Position numbers and translations under genes: made by a program. Positions 49,001 to 61,000 of a DNA stretch of 64,000 nucleotides are shown here, in pieces (the first letter of the stretch is position 1; each line of letters begins with the position of its first letter). Under the pieces are notes generated by a model. It had not been told where the DNA came from, did not search any database, and worked only from the letters and a program-made list of their open reading frames with translations. Source of the DNA: Tyto alba. Its lineage: Eukaryota; Chordata; Aves; Strigiformes; Tytonidae. The stretch is taken from positions 9,424,001 through 9,488,000 of the forward strand of contig NW_024881278.1 of assembly GCF_018691265.1 (NCBI RefSeq), in the 5' to 3' direction.

Positions 49001-52000
49001 CACCACAGCAAAATGTGAGCTGTCTTATTCATGTGCAATTTCATTTGTTCACTATCAAAAGAAACCAAACCAAACTTTTTGTTGAGTTGCTGTAAGTGGC
49101 CATTAGATGGTGTAAATCACCCTAACTTGTCTTTAATGGTGTGAGCTTATTAATATCAGCTGAGAATCTGGGCTTATTTCTCCTGAGATGCTCGTGTGTA
49201 GTTTATGTTCATTTCAGCCTCAAACTGACAAGAATTACCGTGTTACAGTCTCCATTCTTTTCTTTGATTCTCAGTTTATTTTTAAGCATAGGTCAGTGGG
49301 CTAATTTGAAGCTATGCATTGGCCATGATACTTATAAATGAGTAAGAGCAGCCCCAGGAGTGTAACATGCAGTTATGTCTGGTAGTGCTTTAAGAGGTTC
49401 ACTCGACATTTTGTTTTTTTTTCCCCCTTGAATTAATAAAAGCCTGTCTAAATTTCTTCATGCTTGAAACTGGTGATGTTGAGCTGAATGTTCTGAAAGC
49501 AATCTACATGCTGTTTTGCATTCTTACGTTAACGCAATGATGATTTTCAGACTTTTGGAGCTCTCTGGCTAACAGCAACCCCCCGGATCCTTCACCTCCC
49601 CGTAGGCCTGTGCCTTTGGACAGTGCTTGTAAAGACTCGCGTCAGCTCTGCCTTATAAATGGAGTGCATTCTATACGAACCAGAACGCCTTCAGAGCTGG
49701 AGTGCAGCCAGACCAACGGAGCGCTGTGTTTTATTAATCCCCTCTTTTTAAAAGTGCACAGCCAGGATGTCAGTGGAAGTCTGAAAAGGCAGGGCCCAAG
49801 AACTCAAGACGTGAATGGCACAGCGAGGCCTCGCTCCCCCCCGCCCCGGCCGCCACCTCCTTCTATTAATAGCATCCTCACGAGTCCACAGCTTTCCAGG
49901 ACTATAAAGCAGGCGAGCATGCCAGAAACAGTCAACCATAAGAAAGAGAGAGGCTTGGATTTGCTGCAGAATAAACCAACCCCTATTCCGCCTCCTCGGC
50001 TGAAGAAGCAGGCTGTTTGCTCAGAGGTGGAAGGTAGCTCAAAGACCGCAGGGGTAATTCAACCTGGCTGCAGCTCGGTGCGTGTGCCTGAAGCTACTGG
50101 TGTTCCAGGTGAAACCCTGCCTGAGCTGGCTCCAGCAGCTGCCAAAAAGACGATAGCTCCCAGCTCTGAGTCACACATACCGTGGAATGGAGGCCGGCAG
50201 AGACTGAGCGACATGAGCATTTCCACCTCCTCATCCGACTCTCTGGACTTCGATCGGAGCATGCCGCTGTTCGGCTATGAAGGGGACACTAACAGCAGCC
50301 TGGAGGATTTTGAGGGTGAAAGTGACCAAGAGAGCATGGCACCCCCTTTGAAGCCCAAGAAGAAAAGAAACAGTTCGTTTGTTCTCCCCAAGATTGTGAA
50401 ATCTCAGCTACGGAAAGTCAGTGGAGTTTTCAGTTCCTTCATGACCCCTGAAAAGAGGATGATTAAGAAAATTGCAGAGATGTCCCAGGACAAACGCACT
50501 TATTTTGGATGTCTAGTGCAGGACTATGTCAGCTTTCTCCAGGAAAACAAGGAGTGCCATGTTTCAAGCACTGATATGCTGCAAACAATTCGGCAGTTCA
50601 TGACCCAAGTCAAGAACTATTTGTCCCAAAGCTCCGAACTTGATCCCCCAATTGAATCGCTGATTCCTGAGGACCAAATAGGTAAGAAACTGTCCTGTGT
50701 TTTTGGGGAAGGTGAAAAGGTGTAATCTGCGTTTATAGTGATAGTTTTTGTGTCAGCTTGGAAATGTGGGGATTGACTATTCTAGCAGAGTTCGAGACAT
50801 TGAGTATTTGATTCTTAAAACAAAACAACCCCACATGCCCTTCTGCCCCCAGTCACTGCAGCAACTCAGAAGAGCTACACTACAAAGTTGTTCATAAAAT
50901 GTTATCCTTAAAATAGCTGCAATGTTGACTTTTCACCTGTGATGATTACTTGTTTTTTTTAAGCTGCTGCAATGTTAACAATACAGAATCCTTTATTTGC
51001 TGGCACACATGTATCTTTCCCTGAATTGGGCTGAAATTATTCTCAATGCTTGGACCAAAACTGCCAATTTTAACCGTATGGACTGCAGCTATAAAACTAG
51101 AATTTACTCAAAACCAGTGACATTTAAGAGCAGAGAGACATTTCATAACAACTTACTTCTGAAATAGATCTGATTCTTCCAAACATTCTCATTCACTCCT
51201 AGCAAAGCTGCACTGTCCCTACACTTGAAGCTAAATAAAAAGATATATGAGTTTTAAAAAACAAACATGTGTGCAAGAGAGAGAAGGGGTTGCTAATCTG
51301 AGGGGTTTTTTTATACCTTTCTGTTACATGTAGATGTTTATAAATGGTTGCGGATGAGCTGTATGCTTGAATACATTTTTTAACAACAGAGAGAGATTCG
51401 TGTATCCACAGAAGTGAAATCCTTGTTGTTGCATAAAATCTCACTGCCTCTCTATCTTGCCAAGAGTGTATAAGCCACATTTAGGAGGTAAACATCCCTT
51501 AGGGCAGAATACTTTCCTTGTGAGCTCACTTCAGTCCTAATTTGCTTGTTTTTCTCCTGTACCACAGTGTCCCAACAGTTGGCCCCATGCAAAATTGGCA
51601 GATAGTTCTTTCTCTGGGACTAGAGGGTAATTTTATGTTGATGTTTCTGTCTGTCCTTGACTGAGAGGAAGTATTTTCACGTAACCTCAACTTCATTTAC
51701 ACAAAGTCAAGCATAAGTAACAAGCACTGCTAAAGCAAATATAACACTACAAAGAGTGTCCTTGAAATTGAGACTCCTTCAAAGATGTGTAATGTTCTCA
51801 CTAAAATAATAAAGAATATTATGTGGGTGTTATGTGGAAGAAAAGGGCGAATTGAGCAGTGATGCAGGAGCATTTCTGTCTGGATTTTTGCAGAGTACTG
51901 GGTGGCTGACAAAGAATTACAGATCTGGTTTCCCTGTAATTTTGTGAAAGCTTGGTTTGACTTGTACTTTTCATTGTAAGGGTGTGGTTAAATCGGACTG

Positions 52001-55000
52001 TGGGTCTCAAGATTGGCAAAATGCTGTCTGCTTTTAAATGTTTCAGTAGTTTGGAGTTAGTAGCACAAGCTGTGAAGTATAATAACTAAACTACAATGTT
52101 TTTCTTCAGCGACAGAAAGTCTGGCTTTGATCATGTGATTAAATGCAACTAATTTATAAAGTGGGATAGTTCAAACAAAGGAAGAACTTGCTTTTGAATC
52201 ATCTACTGCCTATGGCTCAAGCCTGCAACCACCGTGGATCAGGAGCATCAGATGTTGCTGATCTAAGCAGATAACTATGTGACAGCAAGATTTAGTCATC
52301 CCTATAGAGAACTTTTTATGATGTAGCCCTGACTATTATCTCCGGTTTTGCTTGACTATTTCAGTATGGAGTTGCAGCCCAAATTTTAACTTCGTGAGTA
52401 GTCGTTTATCCTCTCCTGTCAGTTTACACTTTCATGGTGCAGGTTTTCCTTCTCGACATGTCAGCCTAGGGCTGGATGTGTGCTGCGGGGAAAATACTCC
52501 CTTTCGTTCACCATGTGCTGTCCCCTGGCTGTGGGGACTCAGCGTCAGAGCCCAGAGGCTCTGGTGGCTGCCGAGTTAGAGCGGGGCACGGCCAGGCACC
52601 CGCAGGAGGAGGCACGGGGCATGTTGTGTAACAGCAGCTTCACCCTGCGACTGGGACCCCGCTGCTGATGTCGGCAGGGCAGGGAGGAAGCCTGCAGCAG
52701 AAAGTGTTCCGGCCTGCCAGCTCCCCAGGCCAGTTCTGCCTCTGTGGAGAGGCGCTGGAGCCAGTCTTCACCTCCTTCTCCCACCCGGCAGAACTGCTGC
52801 TGACGGTTGCCCGTCTGGGGCAGCCGGACTTCACCTTATCCCGCCGTTGTCTCCTGAATTTTGGTTGGTGCTGGAGCAGCACACCCCTCCCTCCCGGGCT
52901 TAGCAAAGCCCTTGGTGTTTGGGACTTTCTCCTGTGTCTGTGTAACGATCTGTGTGATTGTGTAGCTTTTCTTGTAGAACTGCATCACAGGCTTCCCAGA
53001 CGCTTGCAAGCAAAAGACTTCTGTGGGAGATCTTTTAAGTTCCCCAGACAGGGGGCATATCAAATTGTTTAACTTCTGCCAAATCATCAGGAGAACGTGT
53101 ATCAGTGTTTCTAATTATTCCTAATAGGTGCCTCCTAATCTGAGCACTGTAGACTGTTAACCCTTCCTGAAACAACGGGATACCCAGTAGTGGGACAGAA
53201 TCAGGACTGAGGCACGTAGCTTTTTATTGGTTAAGGATGGATGCAAAGTATTTTTTTAAATGTCATCCACACCTGAATATGTATCCACAGAGTAAAAACC
53301 TTGACTGGTCAGAGGAGACCCTGATAGTCCACAGCTGCTTGAATAACAAATGTTAGAGAGCTTTTGTTTGTGTTTCTTCTTTTCCTGGCTGTGGACAGAA
53401 AGGAGTCAAGTTGACTGTTATCACTTCACCAGGTGATCACCAGGTGGGATCTAGCACCTGAACAACTTCAGTCTCAATGCCCAAATCTGGGCCTAGCCCA
53501 AGAAATGACTGGTTTAAATAATTTGTCAATACGGTATTGACTGATCATGTGGGAAGGTGCCTAAACAATAATGCATATCATTTGTTTTGGTATTTCTAGT
53601 CCGTAATGGATTTTTAAATGTTGAATGCTAAAAGAGGCTTGCAGAGAATGTGTTGGCCCCTCGCTGGCAGGACATGCCCTGTAGCAGGGACTTGGATCTG
53701 TATGGAGGAGTTGCAGGCAGACGGAGCTGGAGGCTGTACGGCGGAGCGTGCGTTCCCCCGGGAGCCGGTGTGTCTGCCATTCTGGGGGAAGCTTCTCTGA
53801 GCAGCGCTTTGGATTTTGTATTCCGCTTGCTGAGAGGCAACGTTTAAATTCTGTTCTTAGGAGATTTTACCATGTTAGCTTTAGGACTGTTTCCCACTTA
53901 CAAAGATAGCTTTAATCCTGGTCTCCAAAGGACTGGTGATGCCCTTCCCCCACCCCCACCATGTCAACTCTCTGCTTTATCATCCAAATTCTTAATGAAA
54001 ACACTAGATAGACTAAAGCCCAGGGCTGATCCCCATAGTACCTCTTTTCAAATATCTGTCTTGTTTGGCAGTCAACCATTGATAATTTGGTTCTCAGTAT
54101 GTTATTTTATGTACCTCTTCATGTACCCGCCTTACAGTAATTACAGCAAGACAATATTTTCCTTGTTTACTTTAAGAAAGTTGCGTGGATTAGGGTTATG
54201 GGTCTTAAAGAAACGTTATGATACAGCCAACCCCCTGCTCTGCTCTTTTTCAATGATCCAATTATCCTCTTGAAGGAATTAGAATGGCATGCCACTATTT
54301 TTTATTGAAAAACTCATGTTGACTGTTTATCAGCACTGTGTTACTTTTTAGGTGCCTGTACATTTATTTTGGTGCACCGTCCCCTTACACTGTCATTCAT
54401 CCTCGTATCTTTTCATGTTAAGTTGTGGCCAACCAGTGTGTCCCCCAGCGCTCCCCCTTTCACTGCGGGAGTGGGGGATAACACAAATAAGAAGCAGTGG
54501 CAAAAGTGCTGAGCCAGAGGCAGAGGATTTGGTTCTCCCTTTCCCAATCATCCTGTTGATTTGCTTTGTGACTTATTCCCTGCTCCTTTATTACTACTAC
54601 TTTAAGAGAAGATATGTGTTTACCACACAGCCATAATGTGAGTTTTAATTAACACATAGCTCATTAAGGAAAAACAAACTCAGCTAGTTCTGTGATTCAT
54701 TGGTGTGCTTTATGTAGGTAAAATAAGGGGAAGTTTACCCTAGAGACCTTTCTTCCTTAGTTGCTCAACTTCTTCCACTGATGTCTATCCATCGCCCACC
54801 TCTCTCTTACCTCTGTTTTCAGGGTTGTGCAGATTATCAAGGAATGTGGGTTGTGTGAGGTCTTACTTTCAAGTCTTGCTCATTTGGAGGAGATGCTCCT
54901 GTCTGCACCGTGGACTAGGCATGTGCTGCTGTATACATCTGCCAGGAACTGGACACTTGTCCATCCTGACATGAGATGTCTTAAAATAGATCCATATGAG

Positions 55001-58000
55001 TCATGCCAGTCTATGAACATGCAAGGTATTAGGAAAATCCAAGACAAAGCAAATGCAGTGTAGTCAGGTGTCCTGTATGTACATGCTGTGGTGTTCCAAA
55101 GCAACCTTCTGCTTTCAGCCTCTCAGGCAGTGTTACCTGTGCAGGACTTTGCCTTTTTGTGATGGTTGCCAGACTTGCTCAGTCTCTTACTGAGCCCTTC
55201 TTTTACTGATGAATGGTTTGGCGATCACAGATGGCAAATGGGGCTTGTGTGTGAAGCCAGGGAGTAGAATCTGACAGGTAATCTTCGTGGAGCAACAGCA
55301 GTTGGTAACAGGTAAACTGACAGCCTGGAAAAGGTGAGAGCATGCCTGCAATTTCAGGCAGCAGGGGTTGTAAAGAGGCTGTGTAAGGACACTGGCAGTG
55401 ACTAATATGTTGTCCTCTCTAAATGCAGACTTGCGTGGTTTGCAGCAAAACAAAATAGCATGTCAGCACAGGATACAGATGTGTTTCCACAAGTCACAAC
55501 GAAACTAGCTGGCTGGCCTTTACAATTCATTTATCAAAGCGTTTCCAGTTCCCATTTTGAGGCTAGAGGCTAATTATAAGTATCATTTCAGGAACACTAC
55601 ATGGCGCTCAGCTCAAATGATGTTTAATTAAAACAGAAATAAATCTGAAGAGTGTCTGTTTTGGAGCATTAAGCATCATGAAAGGATATTTGAAAACACT
55701 TTGTGTGTGCTGAAGTAAGCAGGAATTTTTGTTGCCGATCTGGATCTGAGAAATGCACAGAGATGTTAACTCAAAGGATCATTCCTCAATTCACAACTTT
55801 GATGCTAACTTGCCTTGAAGGCCCTTCTATACTATTTTGTGGTCATTAGGAGTTGAACAGTGAAGGCTGCTGCTGGGGCTGGGGACTGTTTTATGGGATC
55901 ATATACAGAAACCCTTTTCTGCAGAAGGGGCCAGTAACAGCAGTTCAGAAGAAAGGGTAGATAGTTGGATGGTCTGATCCCAAACATGCTTATAAGTGTG
56001 TTGTGAATACTGATCTAAGACCCATATCACAAGAAACACTGTCCTTCCAGGCTTTAATAATAATAGAAATATTTATAATTTTTATATTATTAGATACATA
56101 TGGGTGTTGTTATTGTCTGTTAAAAAGTCTAGTCCTTATCAATCTTGCTATGTTGTTGGCCTCATCAGTGTGTCAGAATTTTCCATGTTTTATCTGAGGG
56201 CAGAACCCTGTGTTTCTTATGTCTATATCAAGAATTCATAAGGGAGAAGAAAAAGTTGTGTGTTGTTTTGGGTTTTTTTGGTTGGGTTTTTCTGGTTTGT
56301 TTTTTAAAACAACAACAAAAACCTTGGACACACTGTCATATCTTAGTCACTTCCTTGTTTGCTGACTAGTTCTGTGCAAACATGCTGCATTAAAATGACA
56401 GTTTCTCTCAGTTTACCCTTACCAAGCCGAGGCAGTTAGTAGCTCTTTGGAATCACAGCTATATGTCCTTTATTTCATTTGTCTCGTATTAGCTGTAATA
56501 CAGTCACTGAATAGCACTGAAGGATGCTTTACTAAATACCCTGTCCAGTTTTTATTTACCCCATCATGTTAACAGCACAGAAACCATTAGGAATAGTCTT
56601 CAGCAGTAAGTACTTGGACCCAGTGCAGAGGTTTGAGCATGAGTTATCAGCTCTCTTCCTCTGTGCTCCCTCAAATTGCTTTAAGTTCCTGGAGAAATTG
56701 TGGAATGTGATCAAGTAAATTTCAAAGCAATTTCCAGGCACTGCTTTTGGAGCTTGTGATAAATTGCAAATATGAAAGAATGCCTCCTTGCCATCTTGCA
56801 CAGCCATAAAAATCTGTGCAAATTCATCTGTATGGGAAGCTGTAGGAATGCCACTAACTTGCTAAGGGTTAAGGGCAGAAGACTTGAGGCTTCCACTTCT
56901 CACCTACAGATAACAAGCCTGGCCCCAACCAAGGACTGGGGCTCTCTGGAAGAGTTTTCCCTCCTGGCAGAATCCAGTTCCTGTGGCCTCTGGGGAGGGA
57001 CCGCTTCTGCAGCTCCCTCGGTACTGATACTGCGGGCAGCAGCTGAACCAGCTCCAGCCTGGAGCCTACAGGGGATCAGTCACAGGAATGGACCAAGTTT
57101 TCCAGTCTCACGTCCCAGGCTAGGTGCTCCCTCATTGTCAGACCAAGGGCTCTGAAGATCCACGCTGAATTCTTTACAATTTATTGAACCTGCTGTGACC
57201 AAATGTGCTTTACTGAGATAAAGGATGGCTGGTGCTAACTATTGCTGTGGAGAGCTTCCAGTGGAAGCCCGTGGGAGTTAAAATTTCATGGGGATAGAAA
57301 GTTCTGTCGCTTAACGTAATGTTTGGCAGCACCAGCTCCTTTAATTTTTACTTAAATGAGACCAGGCGGTTGGAATGCAAACTGCAGAGGTGTTCTGCTT
57401 ACAAGTAAAGCACTCGGTGTGTTTGCTATTTAAAAAACTGAACAGGCAGTAGAAATAAATAAGCTGAATTGTCAAAAAAAAAAAAAAAAAAAAAAAATCA
57501 GTCAAGCTAGCAAGGAACTACATGTAGCATCTGGAAATTTAGCTAGCTGACATACCCATGGGTGAGATTTGTGCATTTTTCTTGGTGGAAGAATATTTCT
57601 GCCCCATGAGCCCTGAGAATAGCTTTGATTGCAGGGAGAAGCAGTTTCTGTCACTGTGCAGAAGGATGATGCGTCTGCTTTCCTGACTGGGTTTGGTCGT
57701 AGTGTCAGTGATTGTGTAGCTGTCAAGTACAATAGATAAGGATCAGTCATTTGAAATGTTGTCACTTGTTATGTGTAATTGGTGGCTCTGATCTGGTGGG
57801 AAGCTGGATCTGCCCTTCACTCTCTGTGACAGGCCATCCAAGAACACATCAAACTGCTTATGCCTTTACTGGTAGCCATAGGGAAATCTAGAAGATCAGA
57901 GAGCAAATGCTGCTGCTCATGTTCGCTCTTTCTCCCTTCCAGCACTTTTCACAGTCTCGGTTGTGAGAGAGAGCCCAGATGCATTTAAAGCACCCAGGAA

Positions 58001-61000
58001 TGAAGCAGACACAGATTTGACACCTCCATCAGGGTCTCGAGGGGGAAAATAGCAAGAGAAGCTACAAAAGCCCCAGCAGAACTGGGATAGGGGAGGTGGG
58101 AGCTCCCAATAGAGTTGGACGTTTGGCAGTCCCATGCCAGAATAAATATACACAGAATAAATGCTACATATGAAGCAAAGGCACCATAAGAGGAGTGACT
58201 GAATGGCATGTTTGTATGGGAAAGAGAGGTATGAAGACCCAAAAGGAAAAACGGCTGAACACAAGGATAAAATAAATGAAACCATAAAGCAAAAGCAAGG
58301 AAACAGAAATAGGTAATGCTTGTTTGGAGGGTGTGTGTGTGTTTAAATCCCAAGCCTTAGAAATCGTCTGCAATTTAAAACAATTTAAAAAAAAAGAGGG
58401 GGGGGGAGGGGAGAGAAAAGAAAGACACTGTGGTCTAAGAAAAACGCATAAGAACAAGTAAAGAACCTGGAAAGGGCATGAGGTTTATTGAAACCCTAAT
58501 GAGTCACCACTAGTAGCAGGAATGTCCACTGCTACCTTGTGTCTGTGTGATGTGTGATCTAGCAGTACCGCAATCCTCTTTCTGCTCTCTGTCCCTGCAC
58601 TCCCCTAGTACAGCTGCCTATTCTAGGCTCTGGTCCTGCCCCACCATCAGGGTGTTGGTGCAGTGTCCAGGCTGAAGGGTCATCAGTTTCTTCTGTGCTT
58701 GGGAGAGTTCACTATGGTACCAATAATTGATGTAAGCTAATTATTAATGTAAGCTATGTTGCCACTGGGATGCTGTGTGGGAGAGGAAATTATCGTATGA
58801 AGTAAAGGGTTGCAGAGAAAATGTTTAACAAAGAGCTTTCTCAGTTGATGTGGTGCATACTTTGAAAATGGAGAATGACTGTTAAAGAAAAACTTGAGTA
58901 GAATAAGAATTAAAAAAAAAAAAAAAAACAAAGTCAGTGGTTGCTGTGCCGTGTGCACACTATTGCCAAACAAAGAACTTCAAACTTGATGACAAAGCTG
59001 TATGTAAGCGTGCATGATGAAATCTGAAACTGGACAAACACAGCTTGGTTTTCATTTATAGTTTAAAGCCCATAATCTGTCCAACTTCATAAAGATCCTG
59101 AAGTTGAGCCAAGTTTTAGGAGACCTTGGTTCAGTTATATTTTCAGATGGAAACTACGCAAAAAGGATTGGCTTTTGTGCCAAAGCAGACAAAAGTTATG
59201 GTTTTGACTGTGTTTAAGTTTTGGAGTTGAAGTCTAAGCTTAAAGTAAAATAAGACTCAGAGACTTCTGACCAATAAAAGTTAACTGGAGCTGCAGCTTG
59301 CTTTTTTCATGCTTTTTCTTATTTGTGACAGTCTGTAGTTTCTTTGAGGGTTTTTGTATTTACCACATTGCCATAAATTAAAATGGAATACAGATTCTGC
59401 TCTGCCTTTTGTTTTCTTGTTAACAAACATCTGGAAACTCAGCTTGTATAATAAATAGGCCTTAGCAAGTAGGTTTTGCTCTAGTGTCTCTTTTGGGAAT
59501 GGTCATATTAATACTGGCTCTGCTCTAGAGGAGGAAGTCAGCTGGACTTGTGTTTTCCTGTTGCAGATGTTGTCTTGGAGAAGGCCATGCATAAGTGCAT
59601 TCTGAAGCCGTTGAAGGGCCACATTGAAGCGATGTTGAAAGAGTTTCATACTGCGGATGGATCTTGGAAACAGCTAAAGGAAAACCTGCAGTTGGTGCGG
59701 CAGAGGAATCCTCAGGAACTGGGCGTGTTTGTTCCAACACCAGACTTTGTGGATGTTGAAAAGATTAAAGTCAAGTTCATGACCATGCAGAAAATGTATT
59801 CACCTGAAAAGAAAGTCATGCTACTGCTGAGAGTTTGCAAATTGATTTACACCGTTATGGAGAATAACTCAGGTATGGTGCTTCTCCTGGTTTAAGTTCA
59901 CTGATATTCCAAACGTGGGTTTGTTTTTTGGTGAAGGAAATCAGACCACCTGATTCTGCAGATATATCTCCTCTTGGAGCTCTCTCTCGTAGCATCTCCT
60001 TGCCCTTCTGAGACGGATTCTTCCTCTCTCTTTCTTTCCTGATATTTCTGATGCATCTTCTGGCACATCTTACAAATTCAGTGTGAAGCAGAGTTGTGAA
60101 GCAGCTTAAGAAAAACAGCTTTGCTTAACTGTAGGCTTTTGAAGTTGACTGTCAGAAAGGCTGTCCTGTGAGCCTTGAATTTCACACTGGTTCTAAATGA
60201 GTATTTTTCTGGAAATTGTAATAGAGGTAACGCCCTGTATTTGGCTATAGTAATCCAATAGCATGTATGCAATATGACAACTACAAGGACTCTGTGTTAA
60301 TGGGTGGAGGAAAAGCAGCCTCTAATCCAGTGTTTTTGGCTTGCTGAGCCTCAGTGTTCTCATTTGGACACTTTCTTTTTATGTTTTTGGAACAGAAAAA
60401 ACATCTATTTCTACACTATAGCAAGAGTCCAAAAGTGACCTTGAAACCTAGATAATAAAATGGAACTACAGACCAGTTAAGACATGCTGAGTAGACAGTG
60501 GCACAATTAAAATGCTGTGCTGGATGGCATGAATTTATAGGTGCAACTCTGTTGCCTGATGTCTTAACGTATACTGCTGTGGTAGGCCATGAACTAAGGT
60601 CAAGCAACACCAGTGGTAGTGGGAGATTTTTTTGCCCCTGAGCAAGCAGAAGCTGCTGCAGTGTTTGGCAGTTTGCTTTCTAAGTGAGCATTGAATGTGC
60701 AGCTGGAACCAGTGCTGATCAAAATGCCTGCTTTTGAGATTTGAGATGAATGGTGAAAGCTTCTGGCTGTTAAAGACCCTCAGGCACTTCTGCAAGATTT
60801 AGGTCTGAGCTCCTGCACAGCTTATTATTTCTGTGCAAAATCCTGCATTTTAAAATGGATATAGAATCTTGGCCTGAAGTGCTGTAAACTCTTTTCTCCA
60901 TGCTGTGTTATCACATTGAGTAAGGTATTTCCAACATGCAGAAGCAAAATATTGAGAGGCTGCCTCCAGTTAACTGTTGCACTGAGGGGCTTGGGCTAAG

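Larger units (their letters stand above)
50682..59566 (+). other. RIN2: RIN2 intron after coding exon 7 (8.9 kb, phase 1)
   Basis: GT-AG intron (GTAAGA...TTGCAG). It contains a GC/CpG-rich block (about 52440-52880), a smaller one (about 53650-53830), an ancient CR1/L3-like relic (about 53880-54370), A24 (57474-57497), a G-rich run near 58398-58411 and A17 (58912-58928). Open frames of 80-134 codons across the GC-rich block occur on both strands and overlap, so I do not call a gene. Confidence 0.85.

Noticed and set aside
49748..50262. Minus-strand open frames opposite the large RIN2 exon
   Set aside because: They are shadows of the plus-strand coding sequence.
50682..50725. Continuation of the linker exon frame past the splice donor to a stop at 50723
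   Set aside because: The strong donor GTAAGA and the exact phase match to 59567 show this is intron. The 14-codon tail is not conserved RIN2 sequence.
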